Shown one piece after another: positions 1-8,512 of a stretch of DNA of 64,000 nt; position 1 is the first letter of the stretch, and every line of letters starts with the position of its first letter. Origin of the DNA: Hamiltosporidium tvaerminnensis (Eukaryota > Microsporidia > Dubosqiidae); the NCBI GenBank assembly GCA_022605425.2, contig CM061255.1, positions 62,001 to 126,000 of the forward strand. Direction: 5' to 3'. The position numbers were made by a program, and so were the translations under genes. The notes under the pieces are model-generated. The model saw nothing but the letters and a program-made list of their open reading frames with translations, did no database searches and had not been told where the DNA came from.

Positions 1-610
1 AATCATTTTGATGTTCTGAGTTGTGTGCTCGTGCATAAATTACATTTTCCAAGGCTTGTTCTGGGTTTAAATCGTATCTAATTGCTATTTCTTTAAGTCT
101 TTCTGGTCTGAAAGTTCCTTCTGTGTCTATGAATGCAGCTTTGTATGTGGAATTGAGTAGTTGTACGGTTACACAGAGTGTGTGAGAAAGTTGTGTTTTT
201 CCTGTTCTAAATTCTCCAAATACTTCTGTTATAGCCATAGTTTGTATACCGCCGTTTAAAAGGGTGTCAAAATCTGACGATCCGGTGGATATTTTAAGGA
301 CTTGTTCTCTTCGACAGTTAAATTGAGAGGCTGTCATAAATGAGGTGGTAGGTGTTAAAGAAGAGTCAAAGAATTTATGGACCGCTTCTTTCATTTTATC
401 TACTTTTGTTTCACTCATACCTTTGATTTTTATAAGATTACGACGAGTGTGCATTGTTAGTCCTTTCAGTGTACAGATGCCTGCTTGTTTTAGTTTAAGG
501 ATGTCTTGACTTGCAATACCAAAGTTTGACAGGTCATCGATTGGGTGTAAGGTTTCTTCTTCTGAGTCTTTCATCTGCTCTGAAAGAATTGTTTGTTCTG
601 TTTCAATCAT
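1..610 (-). CDS. DMC1: DMC1-type meiotic recombinase (RecA/RAD51 family), C-terminus outside the window
   Basis: RecA/RAD51-family strand-exchange ATPase; DMC1 works with RAD51 on single-stranded DNA in meiotic recombination. The ATG is at 608-610 and the frame stays open to the window edge, giving about 203 residues of a usual ~340. Residues ~28-75 form the helix-hairpin-helix DNA-binding N-domain ([16 protein letters not shown], then [14 protein letters not shown]). Residues ~131-138 are the Walker A box GEFRTGKT, followed by [12 protein letters not shown], which is the DMC1 form; RAD51 has [25 protein letters not shown] and [10 protein letters not shown] follow as in the family. One residue pattern (SEHQND at the edge) is where the sequence ends. 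No frame break is seen, so the gene appears intact as far as visible. The family call is very secure; DMC1 over RAD51 is likely, from the Walker A flank. Its presence argues that the organism can carry out, or recently could carry out, meiosis. Confidence 0.93.
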   Translation of the reverse strand, partial: MIETEQTILSEQMKDSEEETLHPIDDLSNFGIASQDILKLKQAGICTLKGLTMHTRRNLIKIKGMSETKVDKMKEAVHKFFDSSLTPTTSFMTASQFNCRREQVLKISTGSSDFDTLLNGGIQTMAITEVFGEFRTGKTQLSHTLCVTVQLLNSTYKAAFIDTEGTFRPERLKEIAIRYDLNPEQALENVIYARAHNSEHQND

Positions 611-640
611 GCGAATTTAAATTTTACATTTATTTATACT

Positions 641-660
641 TTTATGCATAAACGCATAAA
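641..660. promoter_or_regulatory. Inverted repeat just upstream of the DMC1-like start
   Basis: TTTATGC and its exact complement GCATAAA flank a 6-nt loop, 31-50 bp upstream of the DMC1-like ATG. The position would suit a regulator site or a core promoter element, but a 7-bp arm in AT-rich DNA can arise by chance. No known operator is recognised. Confidence 0.25.
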
Positions 661-710
661 TAAATATTTTGCTAAAAAAAAAGTGTTATTAGGTAGTGAA
701 GAGTTGATGT

Positions 711-770
711 GGGTAATTCTAGGGATTTAAGGGTTGTATTGGGTAATTCTAGGGAGTGAAGGGTGTATTG
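711..770. repeat. Two 30-bp direct repeats, G-rich
   Basis: GGGTAATTCTAGGGA occurs at 711-725 and again at 741-755, each followed by a diverged AAGGGTTGTATT / AAGGGTGTATTGG half. The period is 30 bp. The G-rich strand is plus, as in the GGGTGTTAA arrays elsewhere in this island, and the second unit is only a few changes from that word. Confidence 0.6.
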
Positions 771-1077
771 GTATTAGGATTGTTAAGTTATAGTCTTTAT
801 ATATTGTATTAGAAACATAAGCATTTATTAGAAATATAAGTATTTAGATTTATGTTTTTAATAAATATTAGAATCTAGATATTTAATTTTAAGTTAATTA
901 TAAGGTTTGGATTATAAGTAATTTATAGGTATTTAATTATAAGGTTTCGACTATAAATATTTAAATATAAAACGTTATTATATGTTAGGTTAGGTTAGAG
1001 TATATAATATGATTTATAATTAATTTAATAAAAAACCTTAAATCTTAAACCTTAAAATTTAAAATTTAAAAATAAAT
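771..1077. other. AT-rich intergenic stretch
   Basis: No coding frame or RNA gene is visible. At 985-998 there are two TTAGG units plus TTAG; TTAGG is a telomere repeat in some microsporidia, but so few units inside a contig are not evidence of a telomere. Confidence 0.5.
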
Positions 1078-1366
1078 TATTTTAGCCCTTGTATTTGCAT
1101 AAAGGAAATTATTGAGAATGAGTATGCAGAGATAAGAGTGGACACCAGAATAAAAACTCATGTTAAAATTTGGAATAATAGACCCGATATATTTATTTTA
1201 GATAGGAAGATTAGTAAGATTATACTTATTGACTTTCTAATTTGTAAGGTTGTATTTGAATTTTAAAAATACACGAATTAAGAAATATTTAGCTAATGAG
1301 TTAGCTCTTATTTATAAAAGTAGTATTAATTTAATTCTTGTATGCGATAGGTTCGTAACTTATTGA
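1078..1366 (+). pseudogene. Remnant of a retroelement C-terminal (restriction-like endonuclease) domain
   Basis: Plus-frame reading from about 1078 to the stop at 1264-1266 gives a peptide with DTRIKTHVKIWNNRPDIFILD followed by RKISKIILIDF. RPDI...D...K...hydrophobic-I-(D/E) is the pattern of the C-terminal endonuclease-like domain of reverse-transcriptase elements seen in microsporidia, ciliates and cnidarians. After a one-base frameshift between 1264 and 1271 the similarity continues as KKYLANELALIYKSS...CDRFVT, ending at TGA 1364-1366; this resembles the KY-LANEL-LIYK-...-V-T tail of the same proteins. There is no start and no upstream RT domain, so it is a short dead fragment. The assignment rests on remembered motif spacing and could be wrong in clade. 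Confidence 0.55.
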
Positions 1367-1725
1367 TTTATTATGTACCCTGATATACTCTTTATACGGT
1401 AAAAAAATATAGAAATGAGTATTCATTTCAGATAATATTTTTTAATCTAAAAAGAGGATTTGGTTAAGATTAATGATTAGATTAGATAAATGCATAAAAT
1501 TATTGATGCTTAATGTGGAAAATACATCGTATTTTCCATTTATTAAGTCTTTATTTAATTAGGAAGAAGGTGCAACCAAAAAAATATTTTTAGACTTTAA
1601 TTGTTAAGGAAATAACCAAAATCAAAGCAAGGACTCAAAATATAAAAAATTCAAAAAAAAGAGAAAATATAAAATAAACTTAAGAGGTATAAAGCTTTAA
1701 TTTATTTTTAATTGAGGGCTTATTA
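1367..1725. other. AT-rich intergenic stretch
   Basis: No convincing frame, RNA or repeat is visible between the retroelement remnant and the 33-bp minisatellite. Confidence 0.4.
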
Positions 1726-1761
1726 CTAATATATGCTAGACATAAGTTTATTCCTTGTAGG

Positions 1762-1910
1762 TATATTTACATTTAAAATATATTCATTACTACCTTGTAT
1801 TTTATTTAAAATATATTTATTTTTAGTTTGTATTTTATTTGAAAGATATTCATTATTAGTTTGTATTTTATTTGAACGATTTTCATTATTACTTTGTATT
1901 TTATTAATTT
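1762..1910. repeat. 33-bp tandem minisatellite, open in a frame on both strands
   Basis: TTGTATTTTATTT begins at 1795, 1828, 1861 and 1894, an exact 33-bp (11-codon) spacing, with a diverged copy before. The plus frame 1733-1942 would give a 69-residue hydrophobic peptide. The minus frame is open for 70 codons between stops (1938 to 1729) and reads as SNKIQTNNEY(L) repeats, much like the Asn/Lys-rich parts of real proteins here, but it has no early ATG. A codon-multiple period suggests descent from a coding repeat, probably on the minus strand, now dead. I do not annotate a gene. Confidence 0.65.
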
Positions 1911-1942
1911 CTGACTTGTCAATACTAGTTTTTCTGGTCTAA

Positions 1943-2100
1943 TCTCTTTGTTTTAAAGTTTTACTTTTAAAATAAACCAATTATAATTACATGTAATTAC
2001 CACCAAGTAACCATTGTATTACTGACAATTTTTAATTATATCACTACCTCTTACCACGTCTCTCACTATACTTCTATCACATCGCTACTCTTACAATCTT
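1943..2100. other. Pyrimidine-rich spacer downstream of the membrane-protein gene
   Basis: The plus strand is rich in C/T with loosely repeated CTCTTACCAC / CTTTTACCACTTCTCTACTA blocks that run into the 3' end of the minus-strand gene. This suggests that the end of that gene contains or borders an old simple repeat. Confidence 0.4.
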
Positions 2101-2976
2101 TTACCACTTCTCTACTACTACGCTTATTATTAATAACCACATTATTTTCATAAACGTAAAATAGACCACTGACCCTTTATTCCCACTACAGTGCCCCTCC
2201 CACCTACCTAATAGTCCAAACAAAGCAGCAAATAAATAACACCTTAAAATACACATAAGATAACAACAATAAGAAGCCAATTCAAATAACTGTAAATTAA
2301 CAAGAATATTAAAAGTAACCGCATATTTAACAATAGAAGAAGTATTTATAAGCAAAAGGGGTGTTAACAAGTAGAAAAAAGATAAAGTAACATTAAAAGG
2401 TATTTCTTGTTTTCTATTATAATAAAAATCTAAAACTGTTTTATATTCCTCAGTAATTAAATTGTACGAATTTTTACCATACAACATACAAAGTGTAATA
2501 TAAAGTCTTTCTATAGCTACAGTATTATGATAGGATATGACAGGTGGAAAGGTTAAATTTTTTATATTTAAATATTGTATGAAAATATAAACTATAAATA
2601 TCGTTTTGTTGTTGTATGGAAGTATTAGAGACATTAAAATGGTTATTGTTTCTATTCTTGTTAATAAATTGATGTTTTCTTTTCTAAGTGTTGTTATACT
2701 TAGATTGGTTACTGTTAGGTAAGTCAAGGATAAAGTATAACCGTATGTTAAATATAAGAGAGGGGTGTTATCTATAAGAGTACTAACAAGTAAAAGGGTG
2801 TTAACTATGAGGAAGGAAATAAAGGGGGTTAAAGGTAAAAATAGCAATAATGTTCCTAAAAGGGAATAAAATAAGAAGAACGGATGAAATTGTTTTGATA
2901 TTTTGAAAGTTACAAGAGAGAGTTGCATGGAATGTTTTAAAATATTTCTAATCAATTCCTTTGGTTGTTTTATCAT
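2101..2976 (-). CDS. Unrecognised multi-pass membrane protein, 291 aa
   Basis: I do not recognise the family. The frame runs from ATG at 2974-2976 to a stop at 2101-2103. Hydrophobic segments lie at about residues 32-66 (probably two helices), 72-95, 108-137, 195-225, 228-262 and 272-288, giving six to eight membrane passes, so an integral membrane protein of the plasma membrane, ER or plastid-less endomembranes is likely. There is no clear cleavable signal peptide; the N-terminus is basic (KQPKELIRNILKH). Its coding strand contains TTAACACCCC-type words encoding LLTPL and LLLVSTL-like stretches, the antisense of the GGGGTGTTAA word in the adjoining array. The start lies about 35 bp from that array, which therefore occupies its promoter region. 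The last ~35 residues (after GLLGRWEGHCSG) look less conserved and may be a readthrough into repeat DNA. It is a good gene call from length and composition, with function unknown. Confidence 0.7.
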   Translation of the reverse strand: MIKQPKELIRNILKHSMQLSLVTFKISKQFHPFFLFYSLLGTLLLFLPLTPFISFLIVNTLLLVSTLIDNTPLLYLTYGYTLSLTYLTVTNLSITTLRKENINLLTRIETITILMSLILPYNNKTIFIVYIFIQYLNIKNLTFPPVISYHNTVAIERLYITLCMLYGKNSYNLITEEYKTVLDFYYNRKQEIPFNVTLSFFYLLTPLLLINTSSIVKYAVTFNILVNLQLFELASYCCYLMCILRCYLFAALFGLLGRWEGHCSGNKGSVVYFTFMKIMWLLIISVVVEKW

Positions 2977-3009
2977 TTGTTTGTTTACAAAATATTTTAC
3001 AATAAATAA

Positions 3010-3390
3010 AAGAGAATAGGAATAAAGGGGGTGTTAATAATATAGAAGAGTATTATGGAAATAAAGGGGTGTTAATGATATAGAAGAGTTATAGTGAATA
3101 AAGGGGGTGTTAATAATATAGAAGAGTATGATGGAAATAAAGGGGGTGTTAATAATATAGAAGAGTATGATGGAAATAAAGGGGGTGTTAAGAATATAGA
3201 AGAGTTATAGTGAATAAAGGGGTGTAAAGAATAATGAAGAGTGTAATCGAAATAAAGAGGTGTTAATAATATAGAAGAATTAGAGGGAATAAATGGGTGT
3301 TAAGAATAGAGAAGAGGATCGAGTGAATAAAGGGGTGTTAACACACTAAAGAAGTGTTATAAATAAAGAAGGGGTGTCAAAACCCATAAA
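3010..3390 (+). repeat. Tandem array, ~38-bp period, core AAAGGGGTGTTAA
   Basis: The word GTGTTA (or a one-base variant) begins at 3031, 3069, 3107, 3146, 3185, 3222, 3260, 3297, 3335 and 3374, so spacing is 37-39 bp over ten units. Each unit is AATAAAGGGGGTGTTAATAA followed by a purine-rich TAGAAGAGT... half that drifts. It lies directly upstream of the minus-strand membrane-protein gene and ends before the 0.72-kb repeat. The period and core match the array at 61.3-61.5 kb, but the rest of the unit differs. Confidence 0.9.
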
Positions 3391-3679
3391 AGTTTGCTCA
3401 AAACTTCTTTTACTACTCGGATAGTCTTTGAAGAAATATTTTATTATTTTTCAGGTAAGAGAACAACAAAATATATAGTTTCTAAGGAATAAAATTATTG
3501 GAATATACCTTTTAGTTAGCATATAAAAATACTGACTCTAATAAGATTCTAATAAGTAGTTTTGACATAAAAGTTGGAAGAAATACAGAGAATAAATACT
3601 AACAACATTTTATTTCAATATTTATATTGAAATACAGTTTATAAGAATAAAAAAGTGTATTTCTCATAGAGTTAAAGTT
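3391..3679. other. AT-rich intergenic stretch
   Basis: Nothing supportable is seen between the tandem array and the interspersed repeat. Confidence 0.4.
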
Positions 3680-4405
3680 TAATCAAAAATATCACATATT
3701 TTTAAAACAGTGGCAAGTGTTAGATTTGTTTTCATGACATTAACGCAGTTCTAGGTTTAGAATAAATGACTGCTACTCCAACACTCCATCGGTAACCCCT
3801 GCGATATCTACGTCCCAAAGCCTTTCATCTAACAGGTGTGTAGAACCTAATTAATTGGCAAAACAGTTGCCCGAAGTTCGATAATGTCCGTTGCATGGAG
3901 TGTGATCGAAGGCCGAAGCCCCCCCTGGGCTCCCCCAAGACTATGCAGCATTCCCACTTACTCTACACTTTCTGAACCCAATAAAATTCTAGCTAAGATA
4001 TATTTCAGAGACTTACATGGGGTCCACCTAGACAGTGCAATGTCATACCACAGGTATAACCTGCTACTTAGCTTTCCTGGCTTTATATGGTTTTTATTTT
4101 TATATCTCTCAGGCACTAAGTCTTCTAACCCGAGTGATCAAGGCTATGTTTCCATGCTTTTACATGACAATTACCTACATGTTCAGCTGCGGTCTCCGAT
4201 CTAGTTACATAAAAAACTACAAATAAATTTGTAGAAAAAGTTTCTCCATTTCTCAGACCTCTCCCCCTCATAACAATTCCCATGGAAGAACCAAAGATGT
4301 AGTGTGCTTATATTCCCGTTAAAAATCCAAAAATTTATCTTAACACCAGTTTACCATACTCATTGCCAAGCAGAAGGTTTTTTATGTGGTTATCCACCTT
4401 CCAGC
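3680..4405 (-). mobile_element. 0.72-kb interspersed repeat, family 1, copy A
   Basis: Near-full copy of the repeat also found at 8513, 15977, 35048, 43535 and 57652. The orientation is set by the 5' head GTGGAGGGAGGATAACCACA, here degraded at the right end (plus strand TATCCACCTTCCAG). The 3' end is AT-rich. The inner part is over 90% identical by eye to copies B and D, including a run of seven C before TGGGCTCCCCC. It is more GC-rich than the flanks and has no conserved open frame: the 106-codon frame at 3884-4204 is not kept in other copies. No clear target-site duplication is seen. Confidence 0.85.
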
Positions 4406-4615
4406 CTAACGCTTCCTAGAAATACAAATATATTTTAGATAACTTTACCATGTTACACATTTAGAACAAAATACGTTTATATTTCACTCAAAGTATAAAA
4501 ATCAAATATTTTTTTAAAATAAAATTTCTTTAAATAATTTAACTCAAATATTTGACAAAAAAACCAATAAAAATATTAAAAATATTTTTTTTCTTTAAAA
4601 AGATGAAATACAACG
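4406..4615. other. AT-rich 5' flank of the RING-BRCT gene
   Basis: Poly-A/T-rich DNA (for example AAAATATTTTTTTTCTTT near 4580-4598) leads into the C-rich block before the start codon. No separate feature is visible. Confidence 0.4.
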
Positions 4616-4628
4616 CCACCCCCCTCCC
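4616..4628 (+). promoter_or_regulatory. CCC-type block directly before the start codon
   Basis: CCACCCCCCTCCC ends two bases before the ATG at 4631 in otherwise 75-80% AT sequence. Microsporidian genes commonly carry a CCC- or GGG-like motif right before the start, tied to very short 5' UTRs. This supports both the lineage and the choice of start. Confidence 0.65.
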
Positions 4629-4630
4629 TT

Positions 4631-6472
4631 ATGAATACCAGTGATAGAAGTATTTCTCATTTAAATAGAATTTTATCGCTTACAAAATGTAAAAACTGTT
4701 TCAAATATAAAATTACAAAAATGAAAATACAATGTCGACATCTTTTATGTTCTGAATGTGATACACTAAGTTGTAAAATATGTTCTAAACATAGTATAGG
4801 TATTGATATACATGTATATACATTTCTTCATGACTTACTTAGTCGTAATTGTAATGAATTAAATGAATTTAAAATTTATCGTAAAAAAGAAGATATTTGG
4901 GTGGAAAGTCAGGAAGTTTTTGAGGAAAATATTTGTGTGAAGAATAATCTTTATAAATATAAGTACGAATCTGAAAAAGAAGGCAAACAGGAATTTTCTG
5001 ATTTGAAAGGAGAAATTATGAATTTAAAAAATATGTTTTTTGGTGAAGAAAAAAATGCGGTGGAAAATAAAAAAAATAATGAAAATGAACCGATTTCTAC
5101 TTTGGCTGAATCTTCATTTGCTATTCCGTTTACAAGTCCCGTTTCAACACAGAAAAGTAATAACGAAAGTAAATTCACTCAATCTGTATCTTCTGATATT
5201 CCAAAAGAAAAGGAAATTAAAAATAAAGAAACCTTATGTGTTACAGGTTTTGATAAAAATATGAATTTAAGAGATAAAGAGAGAACATCTAGACTTATAA
5301 AGGAATCGAAATACGATATAACTGGGAAGAAAATTTCAAATAAAAATAACGAGAATATTGATAAAATTAGTACAAATTTTACAGAAATTTTAAATAAAAA
5401 TAATGAAAATATTGATAAAGTAGGAACAAATTGTACAGAAATTATAAAAAAAGAGAAGCAAATTTTAAATAAAAATAATCAAATTGTTGATATAATGAGT
5501 AAAAATGGTAGAGAAATTATAGAAAAAAATGAGAAGCAAATTTCTAAAAACCGTTTCGATGGTATAAAAATTACCGAAAATGAAACCAACCCCATCATTA
5601 CAACAGAAGATCATCCAAATTCCGAATCAAAAATTTTAAAAAACATTAAAAACTCAATCGAAGATAAAAATATCGATTCTCACAAAAAAACCAAACACGA
5701 AATTTCACCTGAAAAATCTTCTAAAAACCCAATTATTTCACTGACAACAAAATCATGGAAAAATAAAATCACAAAAAACGAAAACTCAACAGAAAATCAA
5801 AACAACTTCTTGCCAAATTTAAAATCCGAACCCCCAAAAAATATAAAAATTTCTCTCCAAAATTCTCCAAATCAGGTAATTCAACCCGAAATACAAAATC
5901 AAACAAATTTAGATGCCTTCGTATTTCTAACCAGTGGACTGTCTTCAGAAGAAAATATTTTTATTTCAAAAACCTTCTGGTCGCTACAAAATAAATTAAA
6001 CATTCCAATCGAAATAAAATCCGAATATTCCTCTTCAATTACACATCTGATTGTAAATATCGATAAAAATGGTTGTTGTTTACGAACATTAAAATATTTA
6101 TTGTGTATTTTGAACGGAGTTAAAGTTGTGTCTTATTCTTGGTATAAAAAACTAATTAAAGTACCTTCAGTAGAAGAAAAGGATTATTTTATAAAAGGTG
6201 ACAATATTTCCGGGGGAAATAACGTTCCTTATCAAATTTATAAAAATGCTCAAAATGGTATTTTTTATTTCAATAAAATTAATTTTTTAATTGAAAAAAA
6301 ATTTATTACAAAAGATTTAAGAAAAGTCATTAAAAATGGAAAAGGAAAAATAAATGAAAATAATTTTGAATTTACCAATTTAAAAGTTCAAAATGAAAAA
6401 GAAATTTATAATTTTATTTCAAATGGAACTTTTCTTAATTATAAAGCGATAAAAAAAGGTAATTTATTGTAA
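4631..6472 (+). CDS. BRCA1/BARD1-like protein: RING finger plus C-terminal tandem BRCT, 613 aa
   Basis: Probable RING E3 ligase/phosphopeptide-binding protein of DNA-damage response. Residues 20-51 form a C3HC4 RING: C20-x2-C23-x11-C35-x-H37-x2-C40-x2-C43-x4-C48-x2-C51. The x11 spacing equals that of BRCA1; the last loop is the shortest allowed. A helix-like IDIHVYTFLHDLLSRN follows, as in BARD1/BRCA1. Residues ~60-420 are Lys/Asn/Glu-rich and probably disordered, with three ~23-residue repeats (NKNNENIDKI..N.TEI) at ~237-308. Residues ~427-515 are BRCT1: SGLSSEE (S435), THLIV, RTLKYL (R485, T486, K488) and VVSYSW (W504) line up with BRCA1 VSGLTPEE, THVV, RTLKYF (Arg1699, Thr1700, Lys1702; Ser1655) and VVSYFW, so the phosphoserine pocket is kept. 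KGDNISGGN follows like BRCA1 RGDVVNGRN. Residues ~541-613 are a short, divergent BRCT2. There are no ankyrin repeats. Start supported by the adjoining C-rich block. Family is strong; BRCA1 versus BARD1 is not settled. Confidence 0.85.
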   Translation: MNTSDRSISHLNRILSLTKCKNCFKYKITKMKIQCRHLLCSECDTLSCKICSKHSIGIDIHVYTFLHDLLSRNCNELNEFKIYRKKEDIWVESQEVFEENICVKNNLYKYKYESEKEGKQEFSDLKGEIMNLKNMFFGEEKNAVENKKNNENEPISTLAESSFAIPFTSPVSTQKSNNESKFTQSVSSDIPKEKEIKNKETLCVTGFDKNMNLRDKERTSRLIKESKYDITGKKISNKNNENIDKISTNFTEILNKNNENIDKVGTNCTEIIKKEKQILNKNNQIVDIMSKNGREIIEKNEKQISKNRFDGIKITENETNPIITTEDHPNSESKILKNIKNSIEDKNIDSHKKTKHEISPEKSSKNPIISLTTKSWKNKITKNENSTENQNNFLPNLKSEPPKNIKISLQNSPNQVIQPEIQNQTNLDAFVFLTSGLSSEENIFISKTFWSLQNKLNIPIEIKSEYSSSITHLIVNIDKNGCCLRTLKYLLCILNGVKVVSYSWYKKLIKVPSVEEKDYFIKGDNISGGNNVPYQIYKNAQNGIFYFNKINFLIEKKFITKDLRKVIKNGKGKINENNFEFTNLKVQNEKEIYNFISNGTFLNYKAIKKGNLL

Positions 6473-8491
6473 ATAAAAAATTATAAATTTAATTTTTAGT
6501 ACTATTTTATATTATATGAATGAGTAAGGGAATTGGATGGAGATATTAATGAGATGTATATGCTTTTGTTAAGATTTTATACTTTATTTAAATTTATCTC
6601 TGTTGATTTTATTATCAACAATAAATCAGTATAATTATAATAAAATTAACTTATCTTAATTAATGTGTCAATTTTCAAATATATTTTAAGTAATTAAAGA
6701 TTGTAATAAATTATTAACGCTATAATATTTCCTTATTTTATAAATTATTGCTATATTTAAAAATTAAACATTAATTAATTTAATCAATATTTGCTTTACT
6801 AATTTTTAAAATAAAATGATTTCCAAGAAGGAAATATTATAAGCTAAAAAAAATAAGAGTTTAAATATACATAAGCAATCTTACTTTCCCAGTTCTCAAT
6901 AATCTGATGTAACTACAGATTTAGGTGAATTGCCTTATAAATAGTATAGTCTTATTTCATCAAAATTTCAACATTTATTCCCAAACTAATCTTAGATTTA
7001 AGATAAGCAAATGATTTTTAATGTTGGTATCTTTACATTACAAATTGCTTTTTAAAAAGGGAAATTTATTGCTTTTACATAATATTAATAGGAAAATTGT
7101 TTTTTAAAGAAAAATTCGTTAAAATTCAAATTCACAACTCTTTTAAATAATTCTTAAATTATAGACTGTTAAACCTAAAAATGTAAATTTATTTTTTTAA
7201 TTTAAGAATCTTCCTAATTATTAATTTTTAATTTTTAATTTAAAATCTTATAAATTGTTCAATATCAAAATATTTAAAATCGCGATATCGAAATATTTAA
7301 AAATGTTTAATATGTCTCTAAGTTAAGAATTGTTTTTAAATGGCTTTCATAGTCTAAATACACATAGAAAAGAGGCGGTATTACATTTTATTAAACTTAG
7401 AACGCGTTTCTAATTTTATAAGTCATATGAATAACAATTTAAAAGTCGAAAGCAATTAAATTCAATGAAAAACCGATTATATAAATATAATTCCTAGAAA
7501 CATTAAGCTTCATTCATTCAAAAGAAATTTATTCCCAGCGCTATTTAAGTTCTTAGTAGATTATATTTGAAAACTATCAATTCTTCAAAAGACTTGTGGT
7601 TCATTCGTAATTTATTTTTTGTTTTTTAAATTAAACATTCAAATTTTATTTTATATTTGAATTTATTTCTATCGAGCTAAAAAATTTGACGATCTATCGT
7701 TTGTGTATTTTTTTCTTAACACTTTCTTGGCTGTTGATTGTGATAGATGTACGCTGCTATTCATTTCTGAACCTTTTTAAGATTTTTATGTGGTTTTTTC
7801 GTTCATAAAGAGATTTCTTTAGGTTGCGTATGAGGGAATGTAAGTCTGTTATGTTGTTTAAATTATCCGAAGAATTGAGAAATAGCTGTTTATAGGTAAA
7901 ATATCGTATAAATGAATCGGATGTGCTCCAAAGACCTAAGAATGCTTACATAAGACGTTTTACGAATCTTGCAATATAATAATAGAAAAAGCGAAATATG
8001 TTACATAGTATTCTTTAGATATAGAAAAATGCGTGAATCTATGATTTACAGATAAATCTTGACATTTTTATGGCTTTTTTTTAGAAAATACAAAGAATTG
8101 ACAATTATTACCTTAAATTTAGTTTATTAGCAGTTTCGAAAAAAATGTTTTTAGTTGCAATTTCGACGATCTTGGAGTTTCAATATAATTGTAAATATAT
8201 TCTTAATTCTGAATCGAGACGTTTAATTTATTATTTTTAAGAAACCGACTTTAATTAGAAATTCTCAAGTGTAAAGTTATATGGAAAAACCGTTTTTTTT
8301 CAAATTTCAAAAATTTTATTGGTATATGTGACCATAAAAGATTTGATTTGGCCATTAAAACAGAACTAAAATGTTGCATATTATGAAGTTTATTTGTATA
8401 AAATATATTGTTATATATAATAAATATAAAAACAATAATTAGAAAATAGTTTAATGGAAAAAAATATATTTATATTTTAAAACCAAAGGTA
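6473..8491. other. Start of the AT-rich gene desert
   Basis: AT-rich DNA without a supportable gene. A minus-strand frame open for 62 codons (7945 to 7760) has a plausible helical composition but begins after a stop, lacks an ATG, and is no longer than many chance frames here. Confidence 0.45.
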
Positions 8492-8512
8492 CTAAATAAT
8501 TATAAAATCTTT
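8492..8512. repeat. Left target-site duplication of repeat copy B
   Basis: A 21-bp stretch starting CTAAATAATTATAAAATC is repeated exactly at 9236-9256 on the other side of the inserted element. A duplication this long is typical of LINE-type (target-primed) integration. Confidence 0.9.

Noticed and set aside
985-998. TTAGG telomere-like units
   Set aside because: Fewer than three units in the interior of an island; no subtelomeric context.
3010-3390. CRISPR-like array
   Set aside because: Regular period, but the repeat core is short, spacers are near-repeats of each other, there are no cas genes, and the genome is eukaryotic.
3884-4226. Open frames of 106 and 63 codons
   Set aside because: They lie inside the 0.72-kb repeat and are not conserved in the other copies.
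7760-7945. Minus-strand 62-codon frame with helical, Lys/Leu-rich composition
   Set aside because: No ATG, bounded by stops, no family recognised; not above the background of chance frames.
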